Positions 43,121 to 55,399 of a DNA stretch of 64,000 nt are shown piece after piece (position 1 is the stretch's first letter; each line of letters opens with the position of its first letter). The stretch spans positions 1-64,000 of the forward strand of contig JAHQIW010000977.1 of the NCBI GenBank assembly GCA_019055375.1, written 5' to 3'. This DNA comes from Parelaphostrongylus tenuis (Eukaryota; Nematoda; Chromadorea; Rhabditida; Metastrongylidae). The notes beneath the pieces were generated by a model. It made no database searches and was not told the DNA's origin. It saw only the letters and a program-made list of their open reading frames with translations. Made by a program: the position numbers and the translations under genes.

Positions 43121-43633
43121 ATATTCGCTATCCTCTAACAGAAAAGAACCGAGAACTTAATTTTCTTTAACAGTGGGCTCTAAATCCTAATGCTTTTTGA
43201 TACAGAATTTTAAATGTTTCAAGTATGTATTTGAATATGGAACCTGTACTATCCTTCATCCCAATCGAATAATCGTATAACTGCTTCACCAGCTCTGTAG
43301 AGATATCTTTCTGATTATTACACTGATTAAGTTAATCGAGTGCATCATTTCATCGAGTCCACCTGCTGCAGTCTCACGCGTATCCTGACGCGTGTTTCCG
43401 ATGGCCATCAGCTCTCTACACTCATCCGATCAAAGCTCTTTTCATATCCTCAGCCAATAGCTGTAAGCTTTATATGAGAGAATAGTGATTACCGAAGTCA
43501 TACAGATTCTCTTCTTCTACTCATTCGAAGTTGCGATTAGTACGGTTATCGGATATAAGTTCCCGAGTATCATCATAGAAGCTGTGTATCAATTCTGTCA
43601 AATTCTTGCAAGACTTCATTTAATCGCTATGTA

Positions 43634-43639
43634 TTTATT
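43634..43639 (-). promoter_or_regulatory. Poly(A) signal of the phosphatase gene
   Basis: AATAAA on the minus strand, 136 bases beyond the phosphatase stop codon (43775-43777). Confidence 0.55.
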
Positions 43640-43774
43640 ATTGATAAATCACAAGACATTAATGCATTCAAGAAGACATTAGACATCTTCAGTATATGGT
43701 GATTATTTCGAACAACCACAAAAGACAAAGAAATCATAGTAAAGAAGATTGGATGGAGTCGATCATTTTGATGA

Positions 43775-46625
43775 CTATGTACCAGTCGCCGCATTGTAAT
43801 CTTCGATAAACTTCTTGTATTTCGCCTTGTTTTCTTCCGTGAGAATTGCTGCATACCTATTATTATTGTTTTCTCTTTTTTTGTAGATAAGATTCAAAGT
43901 CTCTCACAAGGGATTTTCTGTTTGCCATTATACTTGAAAAGTCTCTATCACGAAAGCAACAAAGCATGGATTTCTGCAAATCTGACCTGCTCTTGTGCTT
44001 CTCCAAAAAGTAACATAACATGACTCGATGTATGTATAAGTATTGCTGAAAGAAGGAAAGTGTACTGGTCGTAGGACATATACTTCTATTCTTACGATTT
44101 CTAATAATATGCAAGTATCTGGAAATACCAAGTCATTCTGGATAGTGTAGGCTCGTTGGTTCCGTAGTTCCTTCAGGAGATCGTTCATAGCTGCACATTC
44201 TTGGCCTGCTTGCATCCGTTCTGCAACAGTGTTAATCCGGTCACGACCTCAGAGCACCTTTGAACAGGTGCTGGGCAAATAATTCTCATTGATGAGTTTT
44301 CCGTTAAATTCATGCTTACCCATTATGTACTCAATCGCGACGATTGTACCCGTTCTTCCTATGCCGGCCGAGCAGTGCACAACAATTGGCTTTGTGGTGC
44401 CACGAATACGCGACAGCAGCTCCTTAACACTCAACTGGTTATGCTTTATAATTTGGACCGAAAATCTTTCTACTTTTGATAGAAGAGAAAAGCTTACCAT
44501 ACTTGTCAGCTTGCATGGTGGAACACCTCTATCTGGCCAGTCTAGCCATTGATAGTGCCGAACTTCTCTTTGATTAGTTGCGTTGTCGGCAGTAGTAAAC
44601 TTTATGTTGAGAATGCATACTATCACAGTGAGCTCTTCCGGAGATAGAACACGCATCTGAGAATAAGGTTCGAAATATTCGACAACGAAAAGACATACGT
44701 GAAGTACAGACAAGTAAGAATTCTTGTAAAAACCGACTCCTTTTGCTGGATGAATTTTTCATAAAAGTCTCAGTAATCATTTGAAAGCCTAAATCTCTAG
44801 CGAGCGCGGTACTTAGCGTTTTTCAAAAAGCTCTTTCTATAGCGCTGTAAAATTCAAAATAAAATCATGTTTTACATCGGTCACGCAATTCAGCTGTTCC
44901 TTCACTGGAAGCACGAAAGGCACTTGAACGTGTAGAGAAAGTCTTCTGCTATTAGATTTGCCGTTTGATCTGGAGTTTCTTCCGAAGCAAAGAAACAGTT
45001 CTTAGTTAAATAACAAAAGTTGCACTTCACTTAGGTGCCATTGATCAACGACTGCGCCGACCTCCTCTCCGCCTCAGCCTGCAGCCAGTGAATTGGCCAA
45101 AGTACACCTCCTCGAGTATGTGATCAATCTCATCTCTCATGCTACACTGCACAGAAAAGGTCTTTTTAGAAAATAGGCACAATATTAGAATCCTTAACTC
45201 TCACGCTATCAAACGACTGACAACATTGTAAAGAAAGAGCTCTGTCTTGCTAGAAAAGCGCATGTGTGAAACACAAATGGTTTCCTTTCATTGAGGCGCT
45301 TTATTAAAGACTATTTTAAAGCCGGCCAAGTACTGGTCTAGCTAGAGATTGAAGCTTTCAAGTTATTATTATCATTTTTCTGCAAAGTTCTTGTTCAGCG
45401 GAGGGGATCGTTTCTCCGTTCCGTGCCGTTTAATGAAGAAGCACGAAAATCTCTTAAAATTTTCTTAAGGAGGGTAACTGTGAAGAATTCTTTCCATTTG
45501 GGTTTAAAGCAGCATTGTTAACACATTGTATTATTGTATTCTCTCGAGTTACTACAAGAGATCTATTGTGATTCCACTTTATGTTATAAAAAATCTCGAC
45601 TTCACATAGTCGTCATTTATTCATACCTCGATGTTGAAGACTTCACCACCATTGAACTTTACCGTTCCACCAACTCTATCAGGCCAGTACGGTGAACACT
45701 TGATTTTTCCCTGAAGGCCTTCTACACAACAGTGCTTTACGGTCTAACGATTTTGAGATTTTGAAATCACTCTGTCTCTGCCATCAAATCTCGCTTTCTT
45801 ATATCTATCCATTTTAAAAGAACGAGGTCGTTCTCGTAATTACTACGGATGAACAAACCGTCTCGATACAGCTACACAGCATAATTATTGTTTCGGCCTC
45901 CTCTTGTAGCACCATCTGCCAGAATTCGTTAATCGTGCCATCTAGTGGTCCCTAATAAACCAAAACGATCGATGTTAAGTAGTTTTCTAGACCTAAGATT
46001 CTTTTTGTCAACTACTTGCGAGATGTAGACATGTGTAGTTCGATTATTCGCTACACTGAAATAGATTAACCATGTATGATAGTCTCAAGCATAGGGTTGG
46101 TTGTATTTTTACTCAAAGCTTTGCTTGCTCTCATATAGCTCGCATTTCTAAGCCTATGATCTTACCTGAGTTAAAATGAAACGCTTTTTCGAAACCGGTG
46201 TACCTACGTAGTTAGCATGGATGTAATCTGTAGCAGCGCAATGCCACTTCAGAACAACACGATTTTGATCTTGACACGGTACATCTTGGTATCTGCAATA
46301 GGCTTTCATACATTCTGTCATCAAAGAGACACCGGTCTTAGTTTTCATAGGCTTCAGCCGCAGTGAATCTATCATGACCAAAGCAGAAATCGCTACGGTA
46401 CAATTCCCATGAACACACTGATTCTACATATTTCTTCGCCACTATAACTGAAGTGCGGTGAAAGATTAATGAATATTTGCTTATAAACCTGTTTCTTCCC
46501 ATCTCATGATTTGTTTTGAATGCTTCGTAAGTCACATCCGGCAATGTATAGCGAGCTAGGCCACGGTATTCTTGCCGCAATGCTTCCACACCCATATCCA
46601 AAGCTCGTTGAACCCAGTTCTGTAC
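43775..46625 (-). CDS. Cytosolic protein tyrosine phosphatase, catalytic domain
   Basis: A classical PTP that dephosphorylates phosphotyrosine by a Cys nucleophile. Exons: 46489-46625, 46166-46292, 45859-45951, 45627-45734, 44498-44656, 44320-44434, 44129-44220, 43987-44045, 43775-43856. Motifs in order: NWVQRALDMGVEALRQEY; NRYQDVPCQDQNRVVLKW; DYIHANYVGTPVSKKRFILT; GPLDGTINEFWQMVLQEEAE; IKCSPYWP; HYQWLDWPDRGVPP (WPD loop); P-loop VVHCSAGIGRTGTIVAIEY; LLKELRNQRAYTIQ (Q loop); it ends YKKFIEDYNAATGT. Catalytic Cys, Arg and Asp are all present. The 45859/45734 junction needs an unusual donor (ACG/GTTTGT) that adds about six residues after MLC; the expected MLC/ donor leaves the frame shifted. 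The family is expanded in nematodes, often testis-expressed (family knowledge). N-terminal exons are probably at 50.3 and 51.7 kb. Confidence 0.9.
44745..45425. mobile_element. Foldback family 2 element in PTP intron (680 bp)
   Basis: The left arm (TTTCATAAAAGTCTCAGTAATCATTTGAAAG...CGCTGTAAAATTCAAAATAAAATCATG) and right arm (...GAGGCGCTTTATTAAAGAC...GAAGCTTTCAAGTTATT...TTGTTCAGCGG) are inverted around a centre near 45060-45120. The same element, same order, occurs at 62440-63112. No ORF. Confidence 0.8.
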
Positions 46626-47340
46626 CTATAATGTTATTTTTCTGTAATATTTCCCACAAGAACCTTATAGAGATCTGCCATTTGTTTTCAAAAAAAAAAA
46701 ACAACTCGATCAATTAGTATTGTTCTATTTAGCTAAAGAATGTGACCTTGAAGCCATATGTCTGCTTGTCTTTATAGAAGTCATTCTTTACTGATTTTTT
46801 CTCAGAATTCCACTTATCTTTCTTCCTTCTTTTTGACACTTATTTCTTCTTACATATCTTTGAACAAAAGTGGTCTTTCTATGAGCTAAAAATATTTCAT
46901 GACTAGCACTATTTAATCCAACAAAGCATGTCGTGCTAACTATTATCTTGAGAAAGTCTCCATGAAACGCTTAACCTTGACAATCCTCGAAAGTGTTGCA
47001 GACGTGCTTTTGCTACTAAGTAAACAAATTAGAGGAGATTAACTCATTTATGACAACTATTTTCTGTAAGGAAAAATCCAACCAACAGAACGGTTTTGAT
47101 AATTAAAACTGAAAAGGGAAATTCCACAAAGTTTCTGCATGTGTTGATCATAAACCAGAGAAAGTTATAACATGATGGAGTATCAAAAAGTTTACTCATA
47201 CGAAGCTCTGAGAAGTTCACGTGACAGTGTTGGTTGCTAGGCATATTACTTACCAGTGACTTGCCGATAGTGCAACAACGACACGGCATTACCGTTAGTG
47301 AAATCATCTCAGTGTGAGGACAGTTTTCTGACTTATACCT
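46626..47340. other. Large PTP intron, no feature seen
   Basis: AT-rich sequence, poly(A) run at about 46690. An exon should lie between 46625 and 50290 to reconcile phases (the 50.3-kb exon ends in phase 1, the 46.6-kb exon starts in phase 0), but none is convincing. Confidence 0.4.
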
Positions 47341-47341
47341 A

Positions 47342-47665
47342 TCGGCCGGGATAGTGCAGTAATTTGTCATGCGGTGTACCACGGAGCATCATCTTGGTCG
47401 ATCCTCTCATCCAACACTCCTTATAATCAACGCCAATATATATAATTAGTCAAACACCATTCAGTATTGTCAACAAACGCCTCAGGGAACGCTTTAGCTC
47501 GCCCACCACCTTACAAGGAGAATTGCCTCGACCAGCTTTCTGCAACATTCTTAGAAAAGACAAAATTTTCAAACAGCAGTCACAAAACACGGGAAATGTT
47601 CAAAGAGCCTTATAAATAATCAGTGCGAGGATACGAATTGAATGCAAAAGTATAGGGATCCACAT
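47342..47665 (+). mobile_element. SINE family C copy in PTP intron
   Basis: GCCGGGATAGTGCAGTAATT (A box), TTGGTCGATCCTCTCATCCA (B box), GAGAATTGCCTCGACCAGCT, TTCTGCAACATTCTTAGAAA, TATAGGGATCCACATAGTA, in the family C order. Confidence 0.72.
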
Positions 47666-50289
47666 AGTAACTTGTGATGACGGGTCGAGTAAATTGAAAT
47701 TTAAAGATATAGAATATTTATCTGTCCACGCATAACCTTCAATGAAGGATCGCTGGTCGATTGGAGAACCCACATTTCTAGTCAAAAAATATCGCCGTAC
47801 TGAACACGTCTTTAGGCCGGTCATAAAGTCGTTATAAAATAACTACATTTGAGTGTGATGTTGCCATAAAGCATCTCAAAATTATTAGTAATGGGTTGAA
47901 CACTGATCAAAAGCGACCTTAGGCCTTCTTAAGAGGGAAGCGGATTCAGACGATGCTATGAGTTTCTGCTATGTCGGATTCACACATAGCTTCTGCTTGT
48001 GTGCTGACAAACTCACAGAGTTTACATTGGTGTGTTCAGGCATATGAGATTGGATTCTGCATGTTATGGAGGTCAAAGTTTACTGTCAAATAGCAGAAAG
48101 TGCACTGAACTGGGTAGGAGTTCCCTTCAAAAAGCAAACTTCTTGTCTTCGGCAAGCAATATCAGCAAGCTTCATGAGCATGACCAACCCTTATGCATAA
48201 GCTTGAGCAACTATCCGTGGTTACCAATCGGCAAGGAAAAGTAGGGATGACATCACGTACAGTGAATAGTGTGCTGAAATCTCAGGGTTACTCTAGGTGG
48301 ATGATTCAGGAGCACTACGGTAACAGTCTGTACTTGCAATGCACACACAGTATTATATTAGAGCTCCATAGAGGATATGCAAGTCAAAAAAGATTATCTT
48401 TGATCAAGTCAAGTTGAAAAACTGTGTCTTAAGTGCAGCTCGTGATGCTGTAAGAAGTCAGCTTTGGAAAATGTGAAAAAAAGAATTGGGCGATTGGTCT
48501 CTCTGGAACCGCAGGCCGATTTACCATGCATGAGTTTGTTGGCCGATTTGGTACCCTTGTCGATACGGGTTCGGCCCTGAGCATCGATTCCTTTGCATAA
48601 TTAACGACTCGAGTTCTTAAAGTTAAATGTGAAATGAAAAGAGAAAATGTAAACCTTATAGGTTTCGACAATTTTCTATGTCGACATCTCAACGTGAGGG
48701 TGTTTTGGAGATGATGTTGAAGAATTTCATATGAAAGGGCTTTGGCATAAAAGATCATTAGACATTTCATCTCTGAAAATGGATCCAGGAGAGGTCAGTG
48801 GAGCTTCTTTTCGAGACTTCCGAGTTAAACGAAGTTTACACAGTAAGAAATTGGCTGCTTTTACTACGATTTCGACGTTGTCTCAGAATCAAAACACTCC
48901 AATTATTAGACTAATATGTAATCGTACGAGCCCTTCGTATGTGTCATCTCATGTTAGAACATAGAAAAGTGCAGTAAGGGATAAAAGTCTTGAGAAAAAA
49001 ATGCAGCAGTAATGGCTGAAGCTGCAAAGATTAGGGAGAGCATACGCAACACTGGTTCAAACTTTGTGAACTGTAAAATCAAGACAGTAGAACTGCGCAA
49101 CAATTAAGCTAGACAGTAATAGAGCCTAAGATAGGAAGAACGTAGATTTGGCAGCACGCTAGCTCAGCTCTCCATATTTCACCTGTTCGGATGCAACCTT
49201 CCTATTTAGTAAACCATACTGTTACAAAAATAGAAAGGCTTACGACAGTAGTATATTATCCCTGCCATAATGTGATAGCATCAAGCATTAATCAGAGGTA
49301 CCAATGCCTGGCCAGTTCAAAGACGTTTACTAAAAGATTTCTCTTTGAGTGAATCTGAGGCGAACCATATTTATTGAAAACAGACTTGTTCTGGACCCCA
49401 TTCATGTTCAATGGGCAATATCGTCAGATGCTACAGTACGTGTGGCCTCTTCAAAAGTCGGTACGATAAACAACCTAGTCCGAGAACTGTAAAGAAATCA
49501 GCGCATTGTGTAACTCGAAAGAACATCGAGCCATCTAATGAAGACGAAAAAAAGCGATTCAATCCGTGCCATGTTTTCTACTCTGCGGTTCTATCTATCT
49601 TAAAGAGCCTGTCGAGAACTTATGCCCACATAAGCAATCTGAAAGGCTGTTAAAAGCAATCGAATATGCATTTTCACTGAAATTACGTGACATGTCTTGA
49701 CGATATGCAGTGTATAAGAGCCGTCAAACAATAGGTTCAATGGATTGTCAATAGCACAACACATTACGCACGTCACCAATCCAGTGATCCAATTTATTCA
49801 CGAACATCCTACGAAAGCATGTGGATTTTAGTGAGCCCGGAGTGAATAGGAGTCACTGTAGTAATTTACTTTCGCGCAGTACAGTTTAAGACTTCAGATA
49901 AGCTCTCTCGAGTCATTTTGGGAGCGAGAGGGCGAGTGAGACAAGTGCGGCTGTAATGGAATAAGCAAAACTTCTTCATTGACAAAGGTCTTCTCACTGT
50001 TCATCTTATAGTGTGTTCAGAGCTAAGTTTCAAAGCGTTAGAGAAGTTACTAAATGCTGCTAGAGTCACTTGGAAATCAGTGGTGTAACAGGTGACACTT
50101 TCCAGCAGCAACTGTCTTCAGTTTGAATCAGAACAATTATAGCCAATTTGAGAAAGACAAGTACAAAGGACTTTCTGTAGAACTGAGGGCATTTTTTTCG
50201 TAAGAATTTATCTCATGGTTGTAATACTAAAGTGCAGAAATGTTCGTTAGAATCATATAGCTCAAAATAAGCAGTAAGTGAAGACATAC
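47666..50289. other. Unassigned intronic/intergenic sequence
   Basis: A plus-strand frame at 48193-48417 contains GMTSRTVNSVLKSQGYSR, which looks like a helix-turn-helix of a Tc1/mariner-type transposase, but no DD(E/D) catalytic motif follows. The stretch 49411-49653 has SPRTVKKSAHCVTRK, similarly inconclusive. Otherwise featureless. Confidence 0.35.
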
Positions 50290-50605
50290 CGCTTTCATGC
50301 CAGCAGCAGCTGCCACCTGTGCATTTTGTTCCTGTCGAGCGCCTTTCTGAGATAATAAACGTGGCATCCTTATCGTCAGATTTCCGTCCTTGTTGCGGAG
50401 CTTTCTTTTGTGATTGAGCTGCTCCTGGATCGCATGGTTCTCCAGGCAAAGCTTCTCCTGCTGGCGCTTCTCCTACTATCGTTTTTCCTGGTGGAGCGCC
50501 ACCTGCCCGTGTAACCTCAAGTGGTGCTGCAGTAGTTTGTTGGTCGGGCGCTTTAGCACAAGCCGTCATTGCCGTCATTGGTTGGTCACCGACCACTGTT
50601 TGTGG
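50290..50605 (-). CDS. Disordered Pro/Ala/Gly-rich exon, probably PTP N-terminus
   Basis: Phase-0 acceptor (ATTTAG/CCACAAACAG) to phase-1 donor (AGCG/GTATGT); 105 codons open. It encodes PQTVVGDQPMTAMTACAKAP, APLEVTRAGGAPPG, the imperfect repeats GEAPAGEALPGEPCDPG, and an acidic/basic end QGRKSDDKDATFIISERRST then TGGSCCWHESG. There is no known domain; compositional bias indicates disorder. Same strand and compatible phase with the Lys-rich exon at 51.7 kb. Attribution to the phosphatase gene is inference. Confidence 0.6.
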
Positions 50606-51389
50606 CTAAATGATCAATGCCATCAATAATAACACAAAAACAATTTATATAATTATGTAGACAGCTATGCTAGTGAAATATTAGTTGATGAAAAAAATTA
50701 CGATTTACGCCTTGTTGAAATGCGCCGTTAGATATTGCAATATTTCTTGAATAAATGTGGTAATGTTTAACATCTTCTCAACGCGCATTTTATGCTCCAT
50801 GTTTTTCTGCTAATGACGTGTCACTTTTTGTTTATCTTTTATTTATACTAGATTTTGGATGGATGGACAGGATGTTCGATATAAGCAAGATCAGCGATTT
50901 TATTATTCGAGTTGAAATTGAGTCTCAAAGCAGCAGAAACACCTCGAAACATTAACAACACACGTTGCTCGGAAGCTGCAACCAAACGAACAGTGCAGTG
51001 GTGTATCAAGTTTTGTAAAGGAGACGAGTGCCTCCTAGATTATGAACGCAACTACTCTTGCACCAATCTAAGACTAATTACTAAAAGGTAACAATAAAAC
51101 TACATGATATGTTGATAATGTTGCTGAAAACTTAACGTCGATGATTTTAATGTCTTTCGCGCCTTTTAAAATGATAGTAACAAAAGCAGTAGCAGTTCTG
51201 ACCCGATCTGAAACCGCATTTACTCTGCACCAACCTATTAATATTAGTCGCAGTGACAAATATGGGTTATTGTTGAAGGTCTTGGTGTTGATCAATGCTT
51301 AAGGCACTTTCCCTGCTTTCGACTATATCAAACATCGCTAGAGGTGATTTAGCGCACGTTTGGCAAATACAGTGGCCTGTGGTAGCCTG

Positions 51390-51500
51390 ATGATGTATCA
51401 GCTCACAGCTATTAATCTCCCAGACAAGCCTGGTACCTATCTGGCAACACGGAAAGATAAAAGGTCTGAAGCGTAAGGCCTGAAATTGAACCAACGACCA
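51390..51500 (-). repeat. SINE family A fragment
   Basis: CTCCCAGACAAGCCTGGTACC then a GAACCAACGACCACGTGTTTA-like B-box region in inverse orientation; the ends are lost. Confidence 0.45.
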
Positions 51501-51698
51501 CGTGTTTATTGCAAGGCAACTAAACAAAGTTATTACACGCTTCCCTCTAGGGCAGGTCTTATTATGCAAATTTATTCGCGCATTTGAGAACTCACTTCCG
51601 TAGAAACCGTTCCGTGTGCTAATTTTGGTTTATCGTAGATTGAATATGTATCGTGATGAATTCTCACAAATCCTAGTTGCCACTCTCTCACAGCGTAC

Positions 51699-51907
51699 CT
51701 TACAAGTCGTCGGTTCTTTGCTAGCTTCTTTTTCTTCCTTTCTTCCATTGGCTTTGCTTTTCCTGTTCCTGCGCTTTTGTGAAACTACTTGTTCAGCAGG
51801 CTCGGAGCTTTTCTTCTTTTTGTCAACCTTTTGTTTCTTTTTCGATTCTTCAACTTTATCATCTTTTTTCTTCTTGGGCACTTCTGTTTTTTCATCCAAT
51901 TTAAACT
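51699..51907 (-). CDS. Lys/Glu-rich exon, probably PTP N-terminus
   Basis: Acceptor CTCTTTAG/AGTTTAAA and donor TGTAAG/GTACGC bound 69 open codons: FKLDEKTEVPKKKKDDKVEE, SKKKQKVDKKKKSSEPAEQV, VSQKRRNRKSKANGRKEEKE, ASKEPTTCK. Strongly basic and disordered. It ends in phase 0 and so joins the 50605 exon in frame. It enters in phase 2, so at least one earlier exon exists and was not found. Similar Lys-rich N-termini are common in nematode cytosolic PTPs (family knowledge). Confidence 0.6.
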
Positions 51908-53554
51908 CTAAAGAGAAACGAATTTAACGTCTGTGTGGTCTATCACATAAAATACTACAAAAAAAAACTGCTCAGTAACAGAAGTAATTTTTCTTATTCT
52001 GCCTAGTAAATCAATGTTTGATGACGTAAATTGTTTTTGGCCTTATGTGGTGGTCTGAGATTTACTGTGATGGAGAATCAAATACGAAAAATTGCTCGAA
52101 TATGTAAGAACGAGTTTAAAGGTGTGTGGTTTACATTTCTTCAAAATCCTCAGGTGCAAAGTTAGTTTCTTCGATAACTGGTACTAATCTCTCCATTGGT
52201 AGGGTATTCTCAGAAGTTCAGTACTTTGAGAGGTCATAAAGCCTTTTATTCTATCGTACCAAACGCATAGATGATTCCCTCTGCCGTGTCATTTGTAATG
52301 TAAGTATCCAAACTAATGAAAAGTTGATAACGGAAATAAGGTTCAAACATTTCAGCGAAATAACGGCAGCTGAATACATCTACGATACACTGGTGAACAC
52401 AGTGGTTTATTCTGGATATAATTTCGCTTGTATATTTCCTTTCATGCTCAAAACATGAAAGTTGAAACAATGACGGAGAACAATATGTCATTGATTCGAA
52501 AATCACAAAACCTTCGGCTTCATCACGGTGGAGTAAGACAACCTTAATTCGTATTCAGAATCCATCATTCTGATCGTTCTTATAGGAGAACACTCAAATT
52601 ATTGGTAATCAAGGAGCCTACTCCGATTAACTATGATGTTCTCATCAATCAGATGAGGTCTCCGTAATCTTCCTATGTGATCACCGAACATTCTTCAATC
52701 TCAGTGTTACGCCTTCTAACATAGAACTCACTGGATGCTTTGATTCCAGTGCATTCGGTTTTAAGATTATAATGCCTATAATTTCGAAGCAGCCTATCGC
52801 AGCTCTCAATCAAAGTGACTCATCGAAATAATTCATTGGGAACCGAATTTTGCCTATGGGGCACGGTGACAATATGTGTTACTCTTCTTATTAATTGAGT
52901 CTAATGCCACATTCACGCTCAGCAGAACGCATATCTCACATGATAATCGACTTACTCACTCAAAAATTGATATGGACGAAGCAAAGACTTGCGGATCCCA
53001 AGTAAACGTATAGATATCGACAATGGACAAGAACACTAGACTATGGATTATACGGTTTTTACTATCTTAACGTACACCAATCGAAAGGACACTCGGTTTT
53101 ACTGAACACGCTTTAACAAATGATCCTGAAAGCTATATGCATCGATGTGGGGAGAAAACTTGATGTCCTTATCCATTTCAATGATAATGGATAAAAGAAC
53201 TACTGCCTATGCCAACGGCTCAAAAATTATGTCGGCGTCAAACGTATTTCGTGGAGTTCCATGTCACCATGAAGAAGGTAATTCTTTCTCTATCGACTGT
53301 ATATTATAAACCTCATAAAAATAATCATTTGTAGCTTTTGAGATTGTTATTAGCTGAGTTTTTCAATGAATCTTAGATGAAAGTGATGCCCAAAATGTTG
53401 TCCACGTAAACGGAATTCTTAAGTAAGCCAACAATAAGTCAACTCTTGAGTGACACTCAACATCAAAGAATAAGAATTTCACATTAGCTTGATAGACAGT
53501 AGAGAGGAAAGTGATACAAGTTATGCCCGGTTATTGACAAATATGATGATGGGG
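51908..53554. other. No supported feature
   Basis: The upstream exon(s) and promoter of the phosphatase gene are expected here, but no start exon could be identified. The 52246-52506 minus ORF has no motif. Confidence 0.4.
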
Positions 53555-53866
53555 GAGCGCATGCGGCGCAGTGGTTGCACGTGCTTTGTATCTCACACAA
53601 AGTCGTTGGTTTGATCATGTGCTCATGGCTCACCAAGCCATTCATCCGGCCCTCCGGTGTCCGTAAATTGGTACCAAACTGTCTCAGACTTGTCTGGGAG
53701 GATAAGCAGCACTGACTCGATGCAGTGTGAGGCCACCACGAGTCGTTCTAAAGGCCACATATGCATTCAGTCACCTCAACCGAAATTAAAATTGCAGATG
53801 AATGCATGGCTCATCTCTCATGGAGTGATCAGCACCAAGAGTTTGATACTTTATTCTTTTATTTTG
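53555..53866 (+). mobile_element. SINE family A copy with 11-bp target-site duplication
   Basis: GAGCGCATGCGGCGCAGTGG...GTTGGTTTGATCATGTGCTC...GACTTGTCTGGGAGGATAAG...CATTCAGTCACCTCAACCG, ending in a T-rich tail. TGATGATGGGG occurs at 53544-53554 and 53867-53877. The insertion lies at the head of an older family A copy, 53878 onward. Confidence 0.92.
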
Positions 53867-53877
53867 TGATGATGGGG

Positions 53878-54160
53878 CGGTAGCGCAGTAGTTGAAGATG
53901 ACTTGTCACACATATGTGGCTTCTGGTTTGTAGCACGTTTCAGCCTCCCTAAGCCTTCAATATCTCCAAAATCGAGAAATTGGTATCATACTTTCTGCTG
54001 GGAGGGTAGTACTATTGACGTGATGCATCGGTGAGCCACCTAAGTCGTTTCAAAGTGTATAAATTCATTGAGTCTTCTTTGACAAACCTATTAAAGACAT
54101 ATAATGCATCTCTCAGGCATTGATCAACGCGTGGAGGTTTGACCTCTTCTTTTGATGCAT
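53878..54160 (+). mobile_element. SINE family A copy (old)
   Basis: CGGTAGCGCAGTAGTTGAAG...GAGAAATTGGTATCATACTT...GGGAGGGTAGTACTATTGA...GCATCTCTCAGGCATTGATC. Clearly diverged, in the same orientation as the neighbour that interrupted it. Confidence 0.75.
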
Positions 54161-54218
54161 CGAGTCTGCGACTAAGCTAACGATGACAAGCTACCAGACC
54201 TTTGAGGCTGTGATATAA

Positions 54219-54512
54219 AAGGATAAAAGTATGAAGCTCTCGGCGTTGATCAATCCCTAAGTTATGCGCATCTAGGACTTCAATTTTCACATCGTTTGAA
54301 GTGATTGAATGCATACTTGACCTTTACAATGACTCGCGGCGGCCTACCGCTGTATCGAGTCCACGCCGCTTATTCTTCCATATAGGTCTGCGGGCAGTCT
54401 GGTATCAATCTGCTGGCCCCGGAGGAAAGGACGGATGGTGAGCCATGAGCGCGAGAACGAACCATTGACCTTGTGTTCGACGGTACAGAGTACCGCTAAC
54501 CACTGCGACGGC
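54219..54512 (-). mobile_element. SINE family A copy
   Basis: GAAGCTCTCGGCGTTGATCA on the left and CTAACCACTGCGACGGCC on the right, inverse orientation. With 53878-54160 it forms an inverted pair. Confidence 0.82.
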
Positions 54513-54627
54513 CAAAGTAGCATTGGGTTTTGATCTGGTGGAATGATGTGACGCATGATCAAGAATAATTAGATTTAGTAGACTAAAATTTTTCATTCAG
54601 TAGATTTTTTACTAATGTATATCCAGT

Positions 54628-54710
54628 AATGTTGAGTAACATGCAAAACTTTGAACGCCGGAGGAGAGTTGAACTCTGGTTTGGCTGAGCAGTATTAGAG
54701 CATCATTAAT
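54628..54710 (-). mobile_element. SINE family D copy
   Basis: CATGCAAAACTTTGAACGCC then GGAGAGTTGAACTCTGGTTT is the inverse of the family D B-box region. Confidence 0.55.
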
Positions 54711-55399
54711 TAGGTATTACGTCGCATCACTGCTAAAAAGCAACTGAATGAAAAATTCGGTACTCTTCTGTTATCGGGATGCTACTTTAACCTTTTAAAA
54801 ATAAGGCCTTTTCCGCCTTTCTGGTAGACATTCAATGATTATTCGATAGGAAAATCTCGGCAGCTCCAACAGTGTGCTTTTTTTGAAAAGTCCTCTAAAT
54901 ACGCTGAAAAGGCGAAATAAGATTGAGTTTCACACACAGCTTGTTTTGGCGCATTTTTCGCTGAAAAGAACCTTTCCTGAGATTACCAGCAATCAGTTGG
55001 TAGCATCAATCTTGGCGATTTCAATAGTGCTTATTTCCTGAAAAGACCCCTTTTCACTTTTTGAAACCAAAGACGCTATTGAATCTACCGGAAGTGAGGC
55101 TATCAAACGATTACTGAAGGCCTGAAGAAAAGCAAAGGCGCCCTTCTCAAATGGTTGAAAAATGTATCCCGAAAACCGAACTGTGATCCGCTATGATGCC
55201 TAACAGCTTAGCAAAAAATGTGTGAGTGTGAAACGCGACTGTTTTCTCGCTGCCACAGCGCCCTAAGAAAGCTTTCGAAAAATCTACACTAAAATTTCCG
55301 AAACTTGGGCTATCGAATGATCTGAAAGTGTGATGAGAAGATGAAGGTGCGCCTGAGGGTAAAACGTGATCTCTCTACCCAGAAGAGTGATAGTAGAAC
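54711..55399. other. Degenerate foldback family 2 traces, no gene
   Basis: Stretches such as ATTCAATGATTATTCGATAGG, GCTGAAAAGGCGAAATAAGAT and GGGCTATCGAATGATCTGAAAG resemble decayed family 2 arms in both orientations. Confidence 0.45.

Noticed and set aside
43318..43408. Short minus ORF starting MAIGNTRQDTRETAAGGLDE as DOHH exon 1
   Set aside because: Its GT donor leaves phase 0 while the next DOHH exon needs phase 2, and it lacks similarity to the family N-terminus.
48193..48417. HTH-like TSRTVNSVLKSQGYS as a Tc1/mariner transposase
   Set aside because: No second HTH or DD(E/D) catalytic triad and no terminal inverted repeats were found around it; too short to call.
52246..52506. 86-codon minus ORF as first exon of the phosphatase
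   Set aside because: Composition is unlike the Lys-rich exon, there is no suitable donor in phase, and no similarity to PTP N-termini.
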